The notes: generated by a model from the sequence alone, not told the origin. 34,507 bases of DNA from Mucilaginibacter sp. (GCA_028288305.1 JAQBOA010000013.1:1-34507), one strand, 5' to 3'; counted from the first letter of the stretch, positions 7,050-13,807 are shown. A program made the numbers and translations.

Positions 7050-8468
7050 CTAACCTCTAATCTCCGTTTTCAATACCAATAACACCACATTCTCTACATG
7101 CTGCGTATGAGGGAACATATCAACAGGTTGAATTTTTACCGTATCATATTTCTCTTTTAATACCAGCAAATCGCGGGCCTGAGTAGCGGCGTTGCAGCTT
7201 ACATACACAATTTTTTCAGCTTCAATTTCCATTAGCCGGTTAACCACATCCGGATGCATTCCCGCGCGGGGGGGATCGGTGATAATAACATCTGGTTTAC
7301 CATGTTCGGCAACAAAACCAGCAGCCAGTACATCTTTCATGTCACCGGCATAAAATTTTGTATTGGTGATATTGTTGATGGCCGAATTTATCTTCGCATC
7401 TTCAATTGCCGATGGTACATATTCAATTCCAACAACTTCCTTTACATGCCCTGCAATGAAATTGGCAATAGTGCCTGCACCAGTGTATAAATCGTAAACC
7501 AGCTCATTGCCTTTAAAACCGGCAAAGTCGCGGGCTATTTCATAAAGGTGTAAAGCCTGGATAGAATTGGTCTGATAAAATGATTTTGGCCCGATACGGA
7601 AACGGATGCCTTCCATTTCTTCATAAATGAATCCTGCTCCCTTGTAAACCAGTACTTCCTGGTCAAAAATGGTATCGTTCTTTTTTTGATTGATGATGTA
7701 CAACAGGGAAGTTATTTCAGGGAATTGCCCGTCAATAAATCCCATTAGTTTATTTACTTCTTCCTCATCTGCATAAGCGAAAACTACAATTACCATTGTT
7801 TCGCCGGTTGATGAAGTACGTACAATCAAATTACGCAAAGCACCACAATGTCCTTTAAGATCGTAAAAGCTGTAGCCATTAGCAATTACAAAGTCACGGA
7901 TGCTGTTTCTTAAGGTGTTTGATGGTTCGGCCTGCAGCCAGCAATGATTGATATCCAATATCTTATCAAAACGGCCAGGGATATGAAAACCCAGCGCGTT
8001 CATATTCAGTATTTCATCTGTGAGGTTTTCACCATCATTCAGCCAGCGTTTGTTTGAGAAAGTATATTCTAATTTGTTGCGGTAATATTTATCGGCAGGG
8101 GAGGGCACTATAGGCAACATTCCTTCGATATCTATTTTCGCAATTCGTGTTAAGGCATCCGCTACAGATTTTTGTTTGAATTTTAGTTGCGCGGCATAAG
8201 TCATGTGTTGCCACTTGCAGCCACCGCAGGTGCCGAAATGTTCGCAGAACGGCTGTGTACGATATTCGGATGGTGTTTTAAGCTCAGCTATTTTACCTTC
8301 GCCAAAGTTTTTTTTGCTTCGGTAAACCTCTATATCTGCTATATCGCCCGGTACTCCCTTATCCACAAAAAGAACAAAATCATCAGCTTTGCCAACGCCT
8401 TTGCCTTCTTCGGCAATATCAATTATACTAACGTTTTCAAAAAATCTTTTTTTTGCGATTTGATTCAT
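7050..8468 (-). CDS. rlmD: 23S rRNA (uracil-C5)-methyltransferase RlmD-like
   Basis: 472 residues. SAM-dependent methyltransferase of the TrmA/RlmD family that makes m5U in RNA. The N-terminal TRAM domain (about 10-65) is followed by an iron-sulfur cluster motif CEHFGTCGGC (C75, C81, C84), with the probable fourth ligand in INHCWLQ. The SAM fold includes VYDLYTGAGTIANFIA, and the catalytic region has ITDPPRAGMHP and YVSCNAATQARDL, where the Cys attacks uracil. The RlmD versus RlmC or paralogue choice is by overall similarity only. A -7 box ends 7 bp upstream of the start codon, implying a very short leader. Confidence 0.92.
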   Translation of the reverse strand: MNQIAKKRFFENVSIIDIAEEGKGVGKADDFVLFVDKGVPGDIADIEVYRSKKNFGEGKIAELKTPSEYRTQPFCEHFGTCGGCKWQHMTYAAQLKFKQKSVADALTRIAKIDIEGMLPIVPSPADKYYRNKLEYTFSNKRWLNDGENLTDEILNMNALGFHIPGRFDKILDINHCWLQAEPSNTLRNSIRDFVIANGYSFYDLKGHCGALRNLIVRTSSTGETMVIVVFAYADEEEVNKLMGFIDGQFPEITSLLYIINQKKNDTIFDQEVLVYKGAGFIYEEMEGIRFRIGPKSFYQTNSIQALHLYEIARDFAGFKGNELVYDLYTGAGTIANFIAGHVKEVVGIEYVPSAIEDAKINSAINNITNTKFYAGDMKDVLAAGFVAEHGKPDVIITDPPRAGMHPDVVNRLMEIEAEKIVYVSCNAATQARDLLVLKEKYDTVKIQPVDMFPHTQHVENVVLLVLKTEIRG

Positions 8469-8475
8469 CAGCCTG

Positions 8476-8483
8476 CAAAGTTA
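8476..8483 (-). promoter_or_regulatory. Bacteroidota -7 box immediately upstream of rlmD
   Basis: The minus strand reads TAACTTTG then CAGGCTG and the ATG at 8468. It matches TAnnTTTG exactly. A start site at the usual distance would fall almost on the ATG, suggesting a leaderless or near-leaderless mRNA. No -33 TTTG is obvious. Confidence 0.4.
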
Positions 8484-8502
8484 ATGTTTTAGTTGTTGTG
8501 AA

Positions 8503-8554
8503 TTTGAAAAGTTGAAAAGTTGGAATGTTGGAATGTTGGAAAGTTGAAACGTTG
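8503..8554. repeat. Tandem 8-bp repeat (GTTGGAAA-like), about six units
   Basis: Units are TTTGAAAA, GTTGAAAA, GTTGGAAT (twice), GTTGGAAA, GTTGAAAC and a final GTTG, in perfect 8-bp phase. The same word occurs in the inverted repeats at 6476-6575 and, more weakly, 2741-2802. It sits in the gene-poor interval 8469-8917, which otherwise holds only a possible 35-codon ORF. Confidence 0.75.
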
Positions 8555-8691
8555 CAGGGGGAGTGTTGAATTGTTCAACTGTCCGTTGGTCTGTGTCCTC
8601 ATAGACTGCCGCTTTTAATGATAATGGGCAAAACGATAGCTGTTGTTTATAAGGTATAAACAATGAGGCTATTATTCTGAAAAGGCCGGCT

Positions 8692-8799
8692 TTAAATGAA
8701 CATATTTAATATTGACTCCCAAAAATCACCTTCTTCAATCTCTGCAACATCAAACTGCTCATCAATAAGATCTGAAAATTCAATTAGTTCCTCGCTCAT
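8692..8799 (-). CDS. Possible 35-residue acidic peptide
   Basis: Starts MSEELIEFSDLIDEQF and ends with a hydrophobic tail, ILNMFI. It has many Asp/Glu residues and almost no positive charge. It is the only short ORF in the interval 8469-8917 with a protein-like composition. Upstream DNA on the minus strand is A/T-rich with TTTG words, but no clear ribosome binding site or complete promoter is seen. I do not recognise it. It could be a real small protein, a peptide precursor or chance. Confidence 0.35.
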   Translation of the reverse strand: MSEELIEFSDLIDEQFDVAEIEEGDFWESILNMFI

Positions 8800-8917
8800 G
8801 ATGAAATGCTTTTATTATCACAAATAAAGTAATTATTATACCAAAAACCAAATTGGTATTGTGTTTTTATTGTAACAAAAAGAGAAAATGGTGTAATGCA
8901 TTTTCCCCTTTTGTACT

Positions 8918-10270
8918 TTAATGTTTATCCCAATTAATTTTTCTAGAGAAATACATCAGCAATGCTACAATAATGAATAAAGCGATGCTGCCAATCATTA
9001 ATGCGAAATCTTCTAACTGTATAATTACATAGATGAAAATATAAAACACAGATAAGATAAAACCGAAAAGCAAAGCCGCACCCTTGTTTTTTAGTAGGGA
9101 TCCGATAAATATGGTTATTAGGCTTACTGTTGCTGCAGATGCAACCAGGTAAGCCAGGTTAAAACCGATCTGTTCGGAAAATGATAATAAAAGTGAGTAA
9201 TAAATTATCATTGCAGCCCCTATTAACAGGTAATTAAATGCATGTACTTTTTGTTTACGGATTACCTCGGTAAGGAAAAGAGATATAAAGGTGAGAATGA
9301 TAATCAGCAAGGAGTATTTACTGGTACGCATGGTTTTTTGGTACTGATCAACAGGCAGGCGTAACTTTATACCAAATGTTGCATCCTGCTGTTTTTTCCG
9401 ATTATTTAACATCGAATTATCACCAGTCCATTGTTGAGGATAAGGCCTGTTATAATATAGCATATGCCATTTTGCTGAAAATCCTTTATCATCAATTTTG
9501 CGGGTCTCCGGTAAATAACGGCCGTCAAAACTTGGACTACTCCAGTTCCCATTCACTTCAACATTTGTTGTTTTGCCTAAATGTAAAAAGCTTAATTCCT
9601 GGCTGCCCTTTAAATCAAGCGAATAATTAAAAGATACTTCGCTATCTTTTGAAGCAGAAAGATCAAAACCTGCCTGTAACCCATTGTTAAACAAAGTATC
9701 TCCATTAAAAGATGGTTCGGCTGTTGAACTTTTCCCCATTGTGGTTACTACCGGGTTGGTTTTTAAACCTTTAAGATCAGAAATACTAAAGGTGATTTTT
9801 GATTTGCTTAAAATAAGCTGATCCGGTGATATACTAAGCGCATTTAAATCCGCTTTTGCAAAATTACCCGAAACCTTAACTAAAGTATTGTATACAACTA
9901 CGTCAAATATCCCTCTGTGTAAAATTTCAGTTTTTAGTTCAGCTTTAATGTGCAAATCGTCAGGTAATACATATAAATTTTCAACTACATCTTTCTCCTT
10001 TTCCTTTTGTTCATTATCAAGGTATTTCACATGCTTTTGATAGGGGATTATTAATACGGGGCCAGCAATTAATTGGCTGCCAGACCATTTGTCAGATACA
10101 TCTTTCATCATTTCCTCCTGCCGGGTTGCACGTTCATTAATCAGGTTTTCAACTAATGAGGAAGGAATAAGAAGCACCAGGATAAGTGCCCCGATAAAAA
10201 ATAATTTTACGGTTACCGACTCCTTGAGCCAATCCATAAATCCGTTTTTTTGTTCTGGTTGTTCTAACAT
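8918..10270 (-). CDS. creD: CreD family inner-membrane protein
   Basis: 450 residues. One N-terminal membrane helix (about 22-42, VKLFFIGALILVLLIPSSLV) is followed by the family signature ERATRQEEMMKDVSDKWSGS and 'GPVLIIPY', a large periplasmic domain (about 60-310), and a bundle of about six C-terminal helices ending in LMYFSRKINW. CreD (formerly Cet) is linked to envelope stress and colicin/beta-lactam tolerance in proteobacteria, with molecular function unknown. Here it is the last gene of a four-gene module with a winged-helix regulator rather than CreBC. A 28-bp motif shared with the head of the module lies 10 bp upstream of its start. Confidence 0.93.
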   Translation of the reverse strand: MLEQPEQKNGFMDWLKESVTVKLFFIGALILVLLIPSSLVENLINERATRQEEMMKDVSDKWSGSQLIAGPVLIIPYQKHVKYLDNEQKEKEKDVVENLYVLPDDLHIKAELKTEILHRGIFDVVVYNTLVKVSGNFAKADLNALSISPDQLILSKSKITFSISDLKGLKTNPVVTTMGKSSTAEPSFNGDTLFNNGLQAGFDLSASKDSEVSFNYSLDLKGSQELSFLHLGKTTNVEVNGNWSSPSFDGRYLPETRKIDDKGFSAKWHMLYYNRPYPQQWTGDNSMLNNRKKQQDATFGIKLRLPVDQYQKTMRTSKYSLLIIILTFISLFLTEVIRKQKVHAFNYLLIGAAMIIYYSLLLSFSEQIGFNLAYLVASAATVSLITIFIGSLLKNKGAALLFGFILSVFYIFIYVIIQLEDFALMIGSIALFIIVALLMYFSRKINWDKH

Positions 10271-10280
10271 TTTGTGTTTT

Positions 10281-10308
10281 TAAAAGTACTTTGAATTTAA
10301 AAGTAAAT
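10281..10308. promoter_or_regulatory. Operator-like site A upstream of creD
   Basis: 28-bp motif containing AAAGTACTTTG, a 5-bp spacer and AAAGTAAAT. It is identical at 24 of 28 positions to 11508-11535. The core is a palindrome-like TACTTTG/AAAAGTA pair, one mismatch from perfect. It ends 10 bp before the creD start codon. The likely binder is the winged-helix protein of the same module (inference). Confidence 0.6.
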
Positions 10309-10320
10309 GGATAAAAAAAT

Positions 10321-10542
10321 TTAGATTGATTTTTGTTCTGCGGATTCCTGTTTTTGAAATTTGGTTATAAGCAGAAAGCAATTTGTTACCAACAGGCCCA
10401 TCAATACAACATAGGAGGCTTTTTCAGGCAATGTGCCGCTAAATCCTTCATCTATTGCATTGAACGACATCCATAAAATAAAGAGAATATTGCCGCTTAT
10501 TGCAGCAAATCTAAAAAATGAGATCAATTGTTTGGTTTCCAT
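10321..10542 (-). CDS. Small membrane protein in the creD module
   Basis: 73 residues with two hydrophobic segments (about 8-27 and 40-60), a short linker (FNAIDEGFSGTLPEKA) and a polar tail. No family is recognised. It lies between the winged-helix regulator (30-bp gap) and creD (50-bp gap), all on one strand, so it is probably part of the same transcript and membrane-related system. Confidence 0.7.
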   Translation of the reverse strand: METKQLISFFRFAAISGNILFILWMSFNAIDEGFSGTLPEKASYVVLMGLLVTNCFLLITKFQKQESAEQKSI

Positions 10543-10572
10543 AATTAGTGAATTATTGAATTAGTAATTGTT

Positions 10573-10875
10573 TTATTGTTTCTGTTGCTTTATTAGTTGT
10601 TCCAATGCATCTAAATGCTGTTTAAAGGCCTTTTTACCTTTTTCGGTGGCCTCATAATTAGTGTTTGGCTTGCGACCAAGGAATGTTTTATGAACAGTTA
10701 TATATTCCTCCTTTTCAAGTCCTTTTAAATGCGATGCCAGGTTGCCGTCGGTTATATCCAATAGTTCTTTTAACGAATTAAAATCATACCGGTCATTTGC
10801 CATAAGCACACTCATGATTTGTAACCTTAAACGGTTCTCAAAGGCCTTATCTAATTTTTCAAATGGGACTTTCAC
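10573..10875 (-). CDS. Winged-helix DNA-binding regulator (PF13601-like)
   Basis: 100 residues, a single winged-helix domain. It opens 'FEKLDKAFENRLRLQIMSVL', has recognition segment SLKELLDITDGNLASHLKGLE and a basic wing (TFLGRKPNTNYEATEKG). This is the MarR/ArsR-like family found beside transport or membrane genes in Bacteroidota. The start is GTG at 10875, in a GTGA overlap with the stop of the upstream membrane-protein gene, so translation is coupled. No metal or ligand site is evident. It is the natural candidate to bind the two matching sites at 10281-10308 and 11508-11535. Confidence 0.88.
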   Translation of the reverse strand: MKVPFEKLDKAFENRLRLQIMSVLMANDRYDFNSLKELLDITDGNLASHLKGLEKEEYITVHKTFLGRKPNTNYEATEKGKKAFKQHLDALEQLIKQQKQ

Positions 10876-11507
10876 CTGTCGTATTTAAAATACACCGTAC
10901 TGCCATATATAATATGGAGCAAACCAAAACCAATTGCCCAAAATAATAATCCGTAGCCGGGTAAACATGCTGCGATAAGACCAAGCACTATTTCGCATAT
11001 ACCCAGGTATTTTATATAGTTAAAGGTGAAATTACCTGCACTTATTAAAGCTAAGCCATAAAAAACCAGCATTGAAGGCGCTATAATTCCGAAATATCCA
11101 CGACTGATAAAAATCAATATCAATATACCGCCTGTTATTAAGGGAGTAGCTAAATGAAATAACATAGCCTGGCTTGTTTTACCCCAAATAGGCTGACCAT
11201 TCTTTTTAGCTTTCTGAATTGAAAGTAAAATGCCTGTAGTTATTGATGCCAATAATACAATTAGCGCAATAAGTAGTAAGTAAATAATCGTGTCTTCGAA
11301 TTTTAAGAGCGCTTTAAAAAAGCCAATTACGCCTCTATAGGTTGAAGTATTATTTTCGTTTATAACGGTATAAGCTACTCCCGCGCCAACTAAAGCGTAA
11401 ATGCCTGCCAATATGCCTGATAACCCGCTTAGAGATATAAACTTTGAGGAGCGTTCCATCAGTTTGCGGATGGAAACTAACTCGTCCTGTATTTCTTCTT
11501 TTTTCAC
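10872..11507 (-). CDS. Multi-pass membrane protein, partner of the winged-helix regulator
   Basis: 211 residues with a charged N-terminus (KKEEIQDELVSIRKLMERSSKF) and about six membrane segments. Its stop overlaps the regulator start (GTGA), so the two are translated together. Such pairing suggests the membrane protein signals to or sequesters the regulator (inference). The start codon is GTG at 11507, directly abutting the operator-like site. An ATG at residue 17 is a less likely alternative, because the upstream segment looks conserved-protein-like. No named family is recognised. Confidence 0.78.
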   Translation of the reverse strand: MKKEEIQDELVSIRKLMERSSKFISLSGLSGILAGIYALVGAGVAYTVINENNTSTYRGVIGFFKALLKFEDTIIYLLLIALIVLLASITTGILLSIQKAKKNGQPIWGKTSQAMLFHLATPLITGGILILIFISRGYFGIIAPSMLVFYGLALISAGNFTFNYIKYLGICEIVLGLIAACLPGYGLLFWAIGFGLLHIIYGSTVYFKYDR

Positions 11508-11535
11508 TTAAAGTACTTTGTTTTTCAAAGTAAAT
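11508..11535. promoter_or_regulatory. Operator-like site B over divergent promoters
   Basis: Contains AAAGTACTTTG-TTTTT-CAAAGTAAAT: a perfect TACTTTG/CAAAGTA inverted repeat with a 5-bp spacer, plus the palindrome AAAGTACTTT. It matches site A (10281-10308) at 24 of 28 bases. It overlaps the -33 element of the rightward gene and the -7 and leader of the leftward operon, so one bound protein could control both directions. Confidence 0.65.
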
Positions 11536-11548
11536 AAATATAAATTTG
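11517..11548 (+). promoter_or_regulatory. Bacteroidota promoter for the 114-residue membrane protein
   Basis: TTTG at 11517-11520, a 20-bp spacer, then TAAATTTG at 11541-11548: exact matches to the -33 and -7 elements at normal spacing. The ATG is 35 bp downstream of the -7 box. On the opposite strand, TTTG (11556-11553), a 20-bp spacer and TACTTTG (11532-11526) give a weaker leftward promoter for the creD module. Confidence 0.6.
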
Positions 11549-11583
11549 TTATCAAAATATTTCAGCGGATAATTGGAAATAAA

Positions 11584-11928
11584 ATGAAAAAAATAAGGGA
11601 AAAATTATTAGTCGGCATAGCTGGTGTTTTACTGGGTATCATTTCGTACTATCTCATAAATGGATGGTATAACATAATTCCATGGGCAATTATTGCTTTG
11701 GCAATTGGCTATTTCGGTAAAAGCCGTGTTAATAGCATTATCAACGGGGCTATATTTGGTTATTTTTTATTCCTGGCTTATATTTTTATTGGCTACCAGG
11801 GCAAAACAGATGCTGATAGTGTACTAAAATTTATGTTGTTTGATTTTGTATTTAGTCTGATTGGCGCTGTGGTAGGTTTGGCCGGCGGGTTTGGCGGATT
11901 TTTGATGAAAAAGGAAGAAAGGAAATAA
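11584..11928 (+). CDS. Small four-helix membrane protein
   Basis: 114 residues starting MKKIREKLLV at 11584. The frame is open 22 codons further upstream, but that part overlaps the promoter and operator. Hydrophobic segments lie near 8-26, 30-46, 52-72 and 84-107, ending in KKEERK. No family is recognised. It is divergent from the creD module, and its -33 element lies inside the shared operator-like site, so it is probably a co-regulated part of that system. Confidence 0.65.
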   Translation: MKKIREKLLVGIAGVLLGIISYYLINGWYNIIPWAIIALAIGYFGKSRVNSIINGAIFGYFLFLAYIFIGYQGKTDADSVLKFMLFDFVFSLIGAVVGLAGGFGGFLMKKEERK

Positions 11929-11940
11929 TTTCGAATGTTC

Positions 11941-12086
11941 AATTTCGAATTTGTCTGAAATCAGGATTTGCAGGATTTTAGGATGTACAGGATTCGCTTT
12001 GTTAAGCCAATAAATTGAATATCATCCTGAAAATTCTAAAATCCTGTAAATCTTGATTCTGACAAAAAAAATTTCGAATTTCGAAA
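11941..12086. repeat. Inverted-repeat element (CAGGATTTTAGGAT type)
   Basis: The left arm from 11951 has TTGTCTGAAATCAGGATTTG then CAGGATTTTAGGAT. The right arm (about 12024-12066) has ATCCTGAAAATTCTAAAATCC and TTGATTCTGACAAA. Flanking TTCGAA words (near 11945 and 12073) extend the symmetry. It lies directly downstream of the orphan antitoxin gene, where its toxin partner would be expected. Confidence 0.7.
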
Positions 12087-12115
12087 TCAAATCCGCTATT
12101 TAATATAGTTCACGT

Positions 12116-12331
12116 TTAAGATGATTTTTCATCAAAATCAGCCGGAAGCTTAACAGATCCTACTATCCGTTTTAATTTTGGAGAAAGTTGTTCTTTGTTT
12201 TTATTACCCTCAGTCAGGGTTTGCAGGTAGTTTTCAATTAGTTCAGACAAGCTTCTACCAGTATGTTTAGCATATGACTTAGCCTTTTTAATAACGTTTT
12301 CTTCTACAGTTAAAGTCAATTTTGCAGTCAT
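12116..12331 (-). CDS. Orphan DUF6364-like antitoxin, possibly C-terminally truncated
   Basis: 71 residues with the ribbon-helix-helix-like opening MTAKLTLTVEENVIKKAKSY and 'TGRSLSELIENYLQTL' typical of DUF6364 antitoxins, which neutralise PIN ribonucleases. It ends early at DFDEKSS. In a +1 frame the DNA continues 'KRELY', resembling the usual family tail, so a frameshift may have shortened it. No PIN gene follows; a hairpin repeat starts within 30 bp. A complete DUF6364/PIN pair exists at 14855-15548. An exact -7 box plus a TATACGTA element lies upstream, as in that pair. Confidence 0.75.
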   Translation of the reverse strand: MTAKLTLTVEENVIKKAKSYAKHTGRSLSELIENYLQTLTEGNKNKEQLSPKLKRIVGSVKLPADFDEKSS

Positions 12332-12348
12332 GTTGTGTGTGCTTTAAA

Positions 12349-12360
12349 CAAATATACGTA
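12349..12360 (-). promoter_or_regulatory. -7 box and TATACGTA element of the orphan antitoxin
   Basis: The minus strand has TATATTTG (12356-12349), 17 bp before the start codon, overlapping the palindromic TACGTA at 12355-12360. The same two features occur upstream of the second DUF6364 antitoxin at 15560-15591. Together they suggest an antitoxin-bound promoter. Confidence 0.5.
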
Positions 12361-12409
12361 TTGGATTGATGTTAAAAAATTAAAGGTTGCAATTCAAATT
12401 GTCGCTCTG

Positions 12410-12565
12410 GCACGAAACGTTCCTATGGAACGTAAATGGCTGTTGTACGTTTTTTCTACCAACCAAGCGACCTTACAGGACGCTTATTATAAATTCGTCC
12501 CTATAGGGGCGCTTGGTGGGTAGCAATGAAAATTAAACCTGTGTTGAGCGTTCCATAGGAACGCC
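12410..12565. repeat. Composite palindromic repeat (CGTTCCTATGGAACG type)
   Basis: CGTTCCTATGGAACG at 12418-12432 and CGTTCCATAGGAACG at 12549-12563 flank an inner hairpin, CTACCAACCAAGCG (12456-12469) with CGCTTGGTGGGTAG (12510-12523), whose loop holds GTCCCTATAGGGGC (12497-12510). This accounts for most of the gene-free stretch 12332-12655. A short plus-strand frame across it is not protein-like. It looks like a dispersed, structured repeat family. Confidence 0.75.
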
Positions 12566-12655
12566 TGGTGATGAGAAAGCGAAAATTTGAATAACATCCA
12601 AATTAAATTAGACGTAAACAAACAAATCCGAAATCGAAAATCCGACTTCCGAAAT

Positions 12656-13237
12656 CTAAATCGTTATCGCCGCCTTAACCAAATAAGGTAAAATTTCTTT
12701 CTGGAAAGAAACAAAATTCTTGCGCACATCCGAATCACTTACCGATGTAAAGGCAAAGCTGAATACAATGTCTTTGCTGCATTTTATTAAAAAGCGAAGG
12801 CGTTGCTGATAAGTTTCGTGTTTGCGTATGCCGCTTAACTGCGAAAAAGCAGTAACCAGCATTTCTTCCAGTTCGTTGGAAAGATTTTTAAGGAATGCCT
12901 GGGAGTTGGCTGATTCGCGTATAAAATCCCAGCCAATAAACTCATTACATACGGTGTAACTAAGGCGGCAGGTTTTCATGATGAGGTTATTTAAATGCGC
13001 TTCCTCGTCTTCTTCGGGCGTATTGCTGTTGATCAGATCGTGAACACTTACCTTTATATAATCCATCAGCAAAGAGTGTAAAACATCTTCTTTACTATCA
13101 AAATACTTATAAATAGTAGCTTTAGCTATTTTGGCTTTTTTAGCAATTTCGTTGACGCTGGTTTTATGATAACCGAATTTGCGGAACAAATCTTGCGCCG
13201 CCCGTTTTATGCTGTCTTTTATTTTGTCGGCTTCCAT
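12656..13237 (-). CDS. TetR/AcrR family transcriptional regulator
   Basis: 193 residues. The N-terminal HTH is textbook: LFRKFGYHKTSVNEIAKKAK then ATIYKYFDSKEDVLHSLL (about 17-58). The C-terminal ligand domain is of no recognised subclass. There is no adjacent efflux or metabolic gene on the same strand, so the target is not evident from context. A 7-5-7 palindrome overlaps the start codon (13237-13255), fitting autoregulation. Confidence 0.92.
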   Translation of the reverse strand: MEADKIKDSIKRAAQDLFRKFGYHKTSVNEIAKKAKIAKATIYKYFDSKEDVLHSLLMDYIKVSVHDLINSNTPEEDEEAHLNNLIMKTCRLSYTVCNEFIGWDFIRESANSQAFLKNLSNELEEMLVTAFSQLSGIRKHETYQQRLRFLIKCSKDIVFSFAFTSVSDSDVRKNFVSFQKEILPYLVKAAITI

Positions 13238-13255
13238 GTATCTATTCCAGATACA
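13237..13255. promoter_or_regulatory. Palindromic candidate operator of the TetR gene
   Basis: TGTATCT-ATTCC-AGATACA is a perfect 7-bp inverted repeat with a 5-bp spacer. Its last base is the first base of the tetR start codon. A CATATTTG -7-like box (one mismatch) lies just upstream on the minus strand. Size, symmetry and position fit a TetR dimer site. Confidence 0.6.
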
Positions 13256-13278
13256 AATATGCCAAAAAATAGTGAATT

Positions 13279-13389
13279 GTGAGTGGTTGATTAAGTGAGT
13301 AGTTAATTAAGGAAAAAGGCCAAACACGGTACCCGCCTCAACTACTCACTTTCCGATAGCTATCGGGATCCACTAAATCAACCTGTCAC
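13279..13389. repeat. Hairpin repeat with a palindromic mini-insert in one arm
   Basis: The left arm 13279-13304 (GTGAGTGGTTGATTAAGTGA...) pairs with 13340-13389, but only if bases 13350-13373 are skipped. The skipped part holds CCGATAGCTATCGG (13353-13366), a perfect 14-bp palindrome, bounded by CAC on both sides (13347-13349 and 13371-13373). The interval 13238-13393 carries no gene. Confidence 0.7.
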
Positions 13390-13393
13390 TAAC

Positions 13394-13807
13394 TCAATTA
13401 GAAACAAATATCTCAAAGTTACTCACGTTTGTATTATACGATTTAAGCGATTTAGTGGCTGGCCCTTTTACAGGAGTGCCATCAAAAAGGGCGAATTTTG
13501 AACCGCTACATGGATCAGTAACCGTAAAATTTCCAGAATCAAGAGTTACCGCGCATTTATTTTGGGGCATATAGCTGCTGCACCGGTCATAAGCCGCGTA
13601 ACTGCCATCAGACCCACGGTAGAGTATTAAACCGGCCACCCCATAGCCGCTAATTAAAACCACGCCTCCGGGAACGTTCAATGCACTTAACCGGGGATCG
13701 GTTAATGATGCCTGGAAATTTATGGCAACATTAGGTATAACATCGCCGCTTTTACCGCATGAAAAGCAGGTTAATGCTACGATTACTATCAGTAATATTT
13801 TTTTCAT
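13394..13807 (-). CDS. Lipoprotein with Rieske-like fold pattern lacking His ligands
   Basis: 137 residues. The signal peptide ends in a lipobox-like TCFSC (Cys17 lipidated), so it is probably membrane-attached. The body follows a Rieske layout: 'GLILYRGSDGSYAAYDRCSSY', a spacer, then 'TDPCSGSKFALFDGTPVKGPA'. A true Rieske protein has CxH and CxxH. Here the positions read C76-S-S and C100-S-G-S, with an extra C85, so a classical 2Fe-2S cluster is unlikely. I recognise the pattern as recurrent in Bacteroidota lipoproteins; function unknown. Its ATG overlaps the pheS stop (ATGA), giving translational coupling. Confidence 0.75.
   Translation of the reverse strand: MKKILLIVIVALTCFSCGKSGDVIPNVAINFQASLTDPRLSALNVPGGVVLISGYGVAGLILYRGSDGSYAAYDRCSSYMPQNKCAVTLDSGNFTVTDPCSGSKFALFDGTPVKGPATKSLKSYNTNVSNFEIFVSN

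Noticed and set aside
8503..8554. Possible CRISPR-like array
   Set aside because: Units are only 8 bp, directly adjacent, with no spacers and no cas genes nearby.
8481..8663. 60-codon minus-strand frame upstream of rlmD
   Set aside because: Its translation is built from the octamer repeat (TFQLSNIPTFQLFNF pattern), so it is repeat DNA read as protein.
12335..12523. 62-codon plus-strand frame
   Set aside because: It lies across the nested palindromes at 12410-12565 and has no recognisable protein pattern.
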